Below are positions 13,939 through 19,099 of a DNA stretch of 19,099 nt, in pieces. The DNA is from CAZGYE01 sp964530165. GTDB lineage: Bacteria > Planctomycetota > Planctomycetia > Planctomycetales > Planctomycetaceae. The stretch's first letter is position 1. Each line of letters opens with the position of its first letter. The notes beneath the pieces were generated by a model, which saw only the letters and a program-made list of their open reading frames with translations, did not search any database and had not been told where the DNA came from. Both the position numbers and the translations under genes were made by a program. The stretch lies in NCBI GenBank assembly GCA_964530165.1, contig CAZGYE010000076.1, forward strand, positions 1 to 19,099. Reading direction: 5' to 3'.

Positions 13939-14056
13939 ACACCCTTCAAATCGAAGTGGATAGACCACTAGATTAACCAACGAAACCTCCACGGCAAGTG
14001 TGCGCGGGAAAATCACCAGGGATTCGGTGTCACGGCGGGGGTTGGAGAGCATGGGT

Positions 14057-14078
14057 CCCACGGGTTGCTACCCGTGGG
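14057..14078 (-). terminator. Perfect hairpin CCCACGGG/CCCGTGGG after the giant secreted protein gene
   Basis: An 8-bp perfect GC-rich stem with a 6-base loop begins 18 bases past the TAG of the 1610-residue gene. A further partial copy (GCCGTGGGGC) lies at 14084-14093. The position suits a terminator, but no T run follows on the minus strand, so it may instead be a dispersed palindromic repeat. Confidence 0.45.
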
Positions 14079-14095
14079 CTTTGCCGTGGGGCCGG

Positions 14096-17000
14096 CTATT
14101 TGGTGGATGCGGATTTTCGGTCGACCGCGGTGAGTCGCAACCGTTGGTTGTAGGAGCGCAATTCGACGTAGCGCGCGACCATGTTGACGTCCAGCCAGCG
14201 GAAACTGGAGTTGGCCGGCGCCTTGGTGTCGATGAGTTTGCGTCCCGACTGTTTGTCCAGAGCCAGAAGGTTCGAGAGCGAATAGCCGATCTTGCCTTTA
14301 CGGATGTATTTGCGGGCGAAGAAAACCAGGATCGGCAGGTTGTTCAGTTGTTCGAGGACCAAGTTCTGCTCCGACACTTCTTGCCGCCACAGTTGCTTTC
14401 CGGTCGACCGGTCCAACGCAATGACCAAACCGTTGACCCGCACCGACGGCAAGCTGCTGGAATAGTAACTGCCCGAACGCTTCCGGTTGACGAACAGGTA
14501 AACGTGGCCCTCATCGGCGACTGTGTACAATTCTGTCTTCGATTTCAAATCCGATTTGTCGACGTTGCCGATCGACTCGACTGTGCCGGTCTGAAGGTCG
14601 ACCAACTGGAGGGCGCCGTTGGGTTTCAGCACGGCGAGTTGGCCGCCGGCGAGCAGCGAAAAGTACGTGCCGCCGGCAAATTCGTGTTTCCATCTCTCTT
14701 GATCAGCCAACGGGTCGTACAGACGCACGGTCGTCTTGGCGAAGCTCAGGCCGAAAAGCGTGGCAACGCTGTTCGATTCAACCAGTACAAAACCGTTGCC
14801 GGACACATGGATCGCACCGGCCAGCAGGTTGGCGAAGTTCGGCACGTCGAGCTGTTTTCCATCGAGCGGCCGCAACGCAACCGACTGGTTGCGGTCTTGC
14901 GGCACCACGTAGATCACGTCGTCGGTGCCGTAGATCTGTGAGTTCGGCGGTAGTCCGTCGCGCGTCCAGCGGACCTCGCCGGTCAAGGCGTCGAGCACCG
15001 TGAACCGACGGCGGCCGTAGGTGCAGAGGTAGTCAGCATTGGCAACGGCGAGCATCCCCCCGCTGAGCGATTGCTGAGCCAGCGAGCTGCGCGAGGCGAT
15101 GCTGCTTCCCGGCTGCATCTGCTGGATGCGATACACATTGGGAGTCCGATAATAGCCCGCTGGACGCCCCCGAATCTCCAGAGGTCGTGTCCAGCGCACC
15201 TTCCGCTCGACCGGTGAGAGGCAATGCAGCACGTCGCGGTGCAACACGATCCACTGATGGCCGATCGCACGAGCGGCAACGCGGCTTCCCTGCATCGACC
15301 CAGCTTTGCTGCGTAACGGCAGCGACCAGTACAGCGAACCGTCCGACACATTGACGATTCCCAGACGCTGCCACGTCTGACTCACCTGAAACCGAAACTT
15401 CCGGAAAAAGGGTAACTGGAACTCGCCGCTGTCCAACGTCTGCAAGGAGTTGGAATTGTAATTGGTTCCGGTCCGCACGAGTTTCAGATCGAAGTCGCCC
15501 CAGGTGGGGTGCGGCTGGGCATCGACGGGACTGATCGTTCCGCTGTGGCGAAGTTGATGGACCAATTGGCGCGCAGTCTGGCCGCTGGTGAGCTTCGTGT
15601 CGCCGAACTCGCGCGCCAGACGGCCGTAGTAATGTTCGGCGTCTCGAGGCAGATCGGCGTCCCGCAGCAGCCGAGCCAGACGTTCCAGTGCAGCGGCCGC
15701 GATGGTCTTGTCGGGTTGCCGGCTCAGTTGGAGCAGGACGTTCTCGGCCCCGATCAGGTCCCCGGCGTCCGCATACTCTTCGACCAACTTCCGGCGAACG
15801 GTCAACGCCGATGGATGAAAACCGTACAATGTGACGAAACGCGCTTGTGCCGCGACGTCACCTCCGGCAGCTTCTGCAGCGGCCGCAGCAACGCGATCAT
15901 CCAGTTCGGCACGCACGTTCTGCGGCATTTTCCGCCAAAGGTCGGTCAGTTTGCCCGCCAGCCAGTGGTCCATGCGGATTCGCACCTGCGGGTCGTCGCT
16001 GCGGGTGATCATCTGCTCGTCCGGCGTCCGCGCCAGTTCCCAATACAGCTCGAACGCGGCCCGATAGTCTTTGCGGGCGGCCAACCGCTCAGCCGACAGC
16101 CGTCGATACTGTAGCCGCTCGTCTTCGCTTTCGACGAACGCGGAGAGCTCTTCGATTTCGTCGTCGTGCGTCTGGAAATCAGAGCGAATGATCGCTTGCA
16201 GCGAGTCGATCATTGCCCGCCGGTACCGCAGCCGAACGTCGTCTGCGACCTTTTCGAAATCTTTCGGGTCAATTTGCCTCAGCGCCGTCAAGGCGGCGGT
16301 GTGGTCTCGCTTTAACAGTTGAATGTCGGCTTCCCGCACGAGCGCCCACGGGTCGCGCGGGTTGTCGGCCTTCCGCCGGCGGATTTGGTTCTCGATGGAG
16401 TCGCGTTGTTCGAAAGACGTCAGACCGAATGGAGAGAGCGAGAGCAGTGTGTCCCGACACATGGCCAGGTTGCCCAGCGGCCGGGAATCATCGGGCAGGT
16501 ACGACTTGGCGGCGACCTTGCCGGTCTGCAAGTCGACAGTCCACAACTGCCCCGACTGCAGCGGCAGATAGTAACGGTTCTCGGCGGCGATCCCGCGTCC
16601 GGACGGTTTGCCGGCCGAGGAGGGAATCGGTAGCGTCCACAACGTTTCACCGTCTTCAGGTGACAACGCAGCGACCGAGTCGGTCCCGACCAGCACGATA
16701 TATTTGTCGAAGACGCCGGCCAGATACAGGAACTTCCCTTTCGGCTTCTGCCAGATGCGTTTTCCATCGAACAAGTTCAGGCATTCCAGCACGGCCTCTT
16801 CCGAGGGGGTGTAGACGACGCGGTTGCCGACGAGAATCGGAGCCGACGGACACCAGCGTCCGTTCAGCTCCTTCCGCTGGACCAACGAGCGTCCCTGTCC
16901 GGGAAACCGCGTCCGCGTCGACGTCACTTTCGGTTTCGAGTAGCGGTGCGCCCACAACACGGACCGGTTCATGCGATCGACGGCCACCAGCCAACCGACT

Positions 17001-18928
17001 GTCGTGGGACAAACGAGAACACCGCTCCCCACGGCCACCTGGGAAGTCCACCATCGGCGGCCGAGGTCCTCTTCGATTCTCGCATCGGACGAAGCGATCA
17101 TCTGCGACCATCGGGGCTCGCCGGTCTGCGTCGCCAGCGCCAGCAGCCGAATCTCGTTGTCCTTCTCGCTGACAACAAACAGTTCGTCGCCGTCAGCCAC
17201 CGGGGCCCCGAAAAAGTAGTGGCCGGCCAGCGGCAAATCGAACGACTCCTCCATCGCCGCTCCCCCCACCTCCCAGTGTGGCCGGCCGGTTGCCAGGTCG
17301 TAGGAAACCAGCTTGTTGGACGACCAGTCTCGACGGTAGTGGTCGTCGCGGTTGGCATTGAAGCCCCAGCCATAGCCCGGTTGACGCTTCGACAAAATGG
17401 CATGCTCTTCGATGACAAACAGCCGCTTGCCGTCGCTGCTGAGCGTTCCGTAAGTTCCGTCGCGGAACAGCAGACTGGTCAGCGGGTGTTGCTCGGCGCC
17501 GCTGCCGGAATAAGGGAAACGCATGAGTGGCCACAGTTGGGCCTTCTGCTGAAATCCGGGTAGGGCGAATCCGAGCGGTCGTTCGCCGTTGAGCAACCGC
17601 TCGGCCGAGATTCCTTCGCGAGTCTCCCACAGCAGCCGGCCCGTTTGGGCCTCGACAACCTGAACCCCCCGCAACGTGCGGAAAATGACCTTCCCCCCCA
17701 CAGTCAGCGGAAACGTGGCTGGAATGGTCGCTCGCCCCGTATCAGCGAGGTCTTGAATCAACTCGCCGATCGTGTCGAGAATTCGGCGGCTGTAGGTCGA
17801 GGGCGCCGACCAGCGGGGCAGCAGCAGCGGTGCACCGCCCTCGGAGATCCCGGTTCGGCTGGGTGTTCCGTAAAGCAGCGGCCAATCGTCGAGGCGAGTG
17901 TTGCGGGCCACCGCCAGCGGACCGGCCGCAGCCGGCCAATCGCCCGGATTGATCGTCACGCCGCCAAGCTCGTAGCCGCTTCCACGCGATCGCAGCTCTT
18001 TGAGCAACTGGTCCCCTGCAGCGAGGTTGCCGGCGTGATGCAACGCAAACGCCGCTTTGAGACGCCACTTCGGGTCGTGTGTGACCTCCGCGCCGGAGTC
18101 GAGCAATTGGCGAAACCAGAGAGCCGCCATGCCGAATTCGCCGCGATCGAAATGCAATGAGCCCAAATGATTCGCCGCCTGCTGTCCGGCTTCGGTATGG
18201 AAGAACCGGCTCGCAACTTCCACGAGCAAACGGGGCTCGCCCTGCGTTTGGGCTTCTTGAAGCAACTGCTGGGCAACCGGTCCAAACCGAAGCCGGTAGT
18301 TGTCGAGCTCCTGCGCGGGAAGACCACCGAGCATCCGGTTCGCCTCGCTGCGCACTGAGGCCCAGTTCCCTTTCGGCAACCGTACCAGCGAGTCTTCCGG
18401 CCGATCGAGCAAATACTGTAGGATTTCCACCGTGTCCTTCCAATGGCCATCTCGCAAGAGTGCTTCCGCTCTTCGCAGCAATTTTGACTGACCGGGATTG
18501 TGAGGGGCTCGCCGATCGATTTCATCGCCTTTGTCCGCGGCCGATGCGTCCGTGTTGGTGGGCTTCCGCTGGGCGGGCTTCGACGCCCCCCGCTTCTTCG
18601 GGAGAATGGGTTTGTTCGGCTGATCCTTTCGGCCGCGGAAGAGGTCCTTGATCCAGTCAGAGATGAAATTGGACGGCGGCTCCGAAGCCGGCCGTTCTGG
18701 AGTCTTCGCTTCCTTCTGTTGCACGGGTTGCTTGGCGCCGTCCAGCTTCTTTTTCGCCGCTTTGGTGCCGGCATTTTTCTTGTCGACCGCTTTCGGCCGT
18801 TCGGATTTCGCCGGCGTCTGTTTGGCGGTTGGTTTGTCATCGTCAGCCGAGATGACCGGCGCTGCAAACAGCGCGCTAAGAAGAATTGCCCAGGGCAAGC
18901 CCGAACAGCATCGGTTCCAGGTTTTCAC
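14096..18928 (-). CDS. Giant secreted protein with two PQQ-like beta-propellers and TPR-like linkers
   Basis: 1610 residues, starting with GTG at 18928 (CAGGAA at 8-base spacing). Residues 1-28 form a signal peptide (LPWAILLSALFAAPVISA). Residues 29-140 are a Lys/Pro/Ala-rich disordered linker. A helical, TPR-like region follows to about 330 (AEALLRDGHWKDTVEILQYLL). Propeller one covers about 350-830, with blade motifs such as YDLATGRPHWE, NLFDGKRIWQ and PEDGETLWT. A second helical region spans about 850-1130 and propeller two about 1150-1600 (LDALTGEVRWT, LDRSTGKQLWR). These G-x-x-x-W blades are PQQ-like repeats of the BamB type. No quinoprotein dehydrogenase catalytic residues are apparent, so a binding or scaffold role outside the cytoplasm is more likely than an enzyme. 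Partner unknown. Confidence 0.85.
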   Translation of the reverse strand: MKTWNRCCSGLPWAILLSALFAAPVISADDDKPTAKQTPAKSERPKAVDKKNAGTKAAKKKLDGAKQPVQQKEAKTPERPASEPPSNFISDWIKDLFRGRKDQPNKPILPKKRGASKPAQRKPTNTDASAADKGDEIDRRAPHNPGQSKLLRRAEALLRDGHWKDTVEILQYLLDRPEDSLVRLPKGNWASVRSEANRMLGGLPAQELDNYRLRFGPVAQQLLQEAQTQGEPRLLVEVASRFFHTEAGQQAANHLGSLHFDRGEFGMAALWFRQLLDSGAEVTHDPKWRLKAAFALHHAGNLAAGDQLLKELRSRGSGYELGGVTINPGDWPAAAGPLAVARNTRLDDWPLLYGTPSRTGISEGGAPLLLPRWSAPSTYSRRILDTIGELIQDLADTGRATIPATFPLTVGGKVIFRTLRGVQVVEAQTGRLLWETREGISAERLLNGERPLGFALPGFQQKAQLWPLMRFPYSGSGAEQHPLTSLLFRDGTYGTLSSDGKRLFVIEEHAILSKRQPGYGWGFNANRDDHYRRDWSSNKLVSYDLATGRPHWEVGGAAMEESFDLPLAGHYFFGAPVADGDELFVVSEKDNEIRLLALATQTGEPRWSQMIASSDARIEEDLGRRWWTSQVAVGSGVLVCPTTVGWLVAVDRMNRSVLWAHRYSKPKVTSTRTRFPGQGRSLVQRKELNGRWCPSAPILVGNRVVYTPSEEAVLECLNLFDGKRIWQKPKGKFLYLAGVFDKYIVLVGTDSVAALSPEDGETLWTLPIPSSAGKPSGRGIAAENRYYLPLQSGQLWTVDLQTGKVAAKSYLPDDSRPLGNLAMCRDTLLSLSPFGLTSFEQRDSIENQIRRRKADNPRDPWALVREADIQLLKRDHTAALTALRQIDPKDFEKVADDVRLRYRRAMIDSLQAIIRSDFQTHDDEIEELSAFVESEDERLQYRRLSAERLAARKDYRAAFELYWELARTPDEQMITRSDDPQVRIRMDHWLAGKLTDLWRKMPQNVRAELDDRVAAAAAEAAGGDVAAQARFVTLYGFHPSALTVRRKLVEEYADAGDLIGAENVLLQLSRQPDKTIAAAALERLARLLRDADLPRDAEHYYGRLAREFGDTKLTSGQTARQLVHQLRHSGTISPVDAQPHPTWGDFDLKLVRTGTNYNSNSLQTLDSGEFQLPFFRKFRFQVSQTWQRLGIVNVSDGSLYWSLPLRSKAGSMQGSRVAARAIGHQWIVLHRDVLHCLSPVERKVRWTRPLEIRGRPAGYYRTPNVYRIQQMQPGSSIASRSSLAQQSLSGGMLAVANADYLCTYGRRRFTVLDALTGEVRWTRDGLPPNSQIYGTDDVIYVVPQDRNQSVALRPLDGKQLDVPNFANLLAGAIHVSGNGFVLVESNSVATLFGLSFAKTTVRLYDPLADQERWKHEFAGGTYFSLLAGGQLAVLKPNGALQLVDLQTGTVESIGNVDKSDLKSKTELYTVADEGHVYLFVNRKRSGSYYSSSLPSVRVNGLVIALDRSTGKQLWRQEVSEQNLVLEQLNNLPILVFFARKYIRKGKIGYSLSNLLALDKQSGRKLIDTKAPANSSFRWLDVNMVARYVELRSYNQRLRLTAVDRKSASTK

Positions 18929-18987
18929 GTTCCGTATTCCTGCTGACTTGAGACTATAGCGGCGCTGTCTAAACGGCCATGGCTACC

Positions 18988-19016
18988 AGTATACCGTTTG
19001 CGCAACAGTTTGCCAC
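18988..19016 (-). promoter_or_regulatory. Candidate sigma70-type promoter of the giant secreted protein gene
   Basis: On the minus strand GTGGCA (19011-19016, 4 of 6 to TTGACA) and TATACT (18988-18993, 5 of 6 to TATAAT) are separated by exactly 17 bases, about 60 bases upstream of the GTG start. A second TATA-like box at 18953-18958 lacks a -35. Confidence 0.4.
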
Positions 19017-19099
19017 GGAATTGGCCGCGATTCACCGGCCCTGCAGTGTGTGCATCTGAAAAGTAGGTGTCACGGGGCCATGGCTTGGTTCCAATAGTT

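Noticed and set aside
13826..13942. 39-residue N-terminal extension of the FAD subunit
   Set aside because: Encoded entirely by the palindromic repeat and its edges; the family N-terminus begins at the ATG at 13825.
16213..17172. 319-codon plus-strand frame within the giant secreted protein gene
   Set aside because: Ser/Arg/Pro-rich shadow frame opposite conserved propeller blades.

Overview
The window looks like a chromosomal segment of a planctomycete (Planctomycetota). The inference rests on the protein repertoire: a two-domain secreted acetylxylan-esterase-type hydrolase, a giant secreted protein with two PQQ-like propellers, a large MMPL/RND permease, and a free-standing four-helix-bundle gene of the 23S rRNA intervening-sequence family. 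It also rests on several families of short repeats between genes. Codon third positions are GC-rich. No rRNA, tRNA, CRISPR array, integrase or transposase gene was recognised. Taxonomy is inferred from gene style, not from a marker gene.

Layout, left to right. Bases 1-260 hold no gene but contain pyrimidine-rich repeats and a nested inverted repeat. Three minus-strand genes follow: HemQ/chlorite-dismutase-family coproheme decarboxylase (ends 261), a Uma2/DUF820 nuclease-like protein (1119-1775), and a secreted alpha/beta hydrolase (1949-4087). Divergent from the hydrolase is the only plus-strand gene, an unrecognised protein (4358-4906). Its C-terminal part continues in another frame to 5030, so it is frameshifted. 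A minus-strand toxin-antitoxin pair follows (antitoxin 5393-5611, ParE/RelE toxin 5095-5400, 8-bp overlap). Next come an MMPL/RND exporter (5796-8636), a 352-bp gene-free stretch, and cysC (8989-9600).

Bases 9852-13825 are a minus-strand molybdenum hydroxylase operon (xanthine dehydrogenase family). Its order is FAD subunit, 2Fe-2S subunit, molybdopterin subunit; the last two share a TAATG junction. Between the FAD and 2Fe-2S genes sits a roughly 290-bp unit with 45-52-bp imperfect terminal inverted repeats around a 3'-truncated four-helix-bundle gene. The repeat supplies the TGA stop codon of the FAD subunit. Bases 13826-14095 contain two further palindromic repeat families. The rest (14096-18928) is one 1610-residue secreted protein with two PQQ-like propellers joined by helical repeats, preceded by a plausible sigma70-type promoter.

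The most interesting theme is the coupling of short repeats to small accessory genes. Both the four-helix-bundle gene and the Uma2 gene lie between inverted copies of short simple-sequence repeats, and in both cases a stop codon lies inside the repeat. This suggests small non-autonomous cassettes that enter tightly packed gene junctions without breaking the reading frames.
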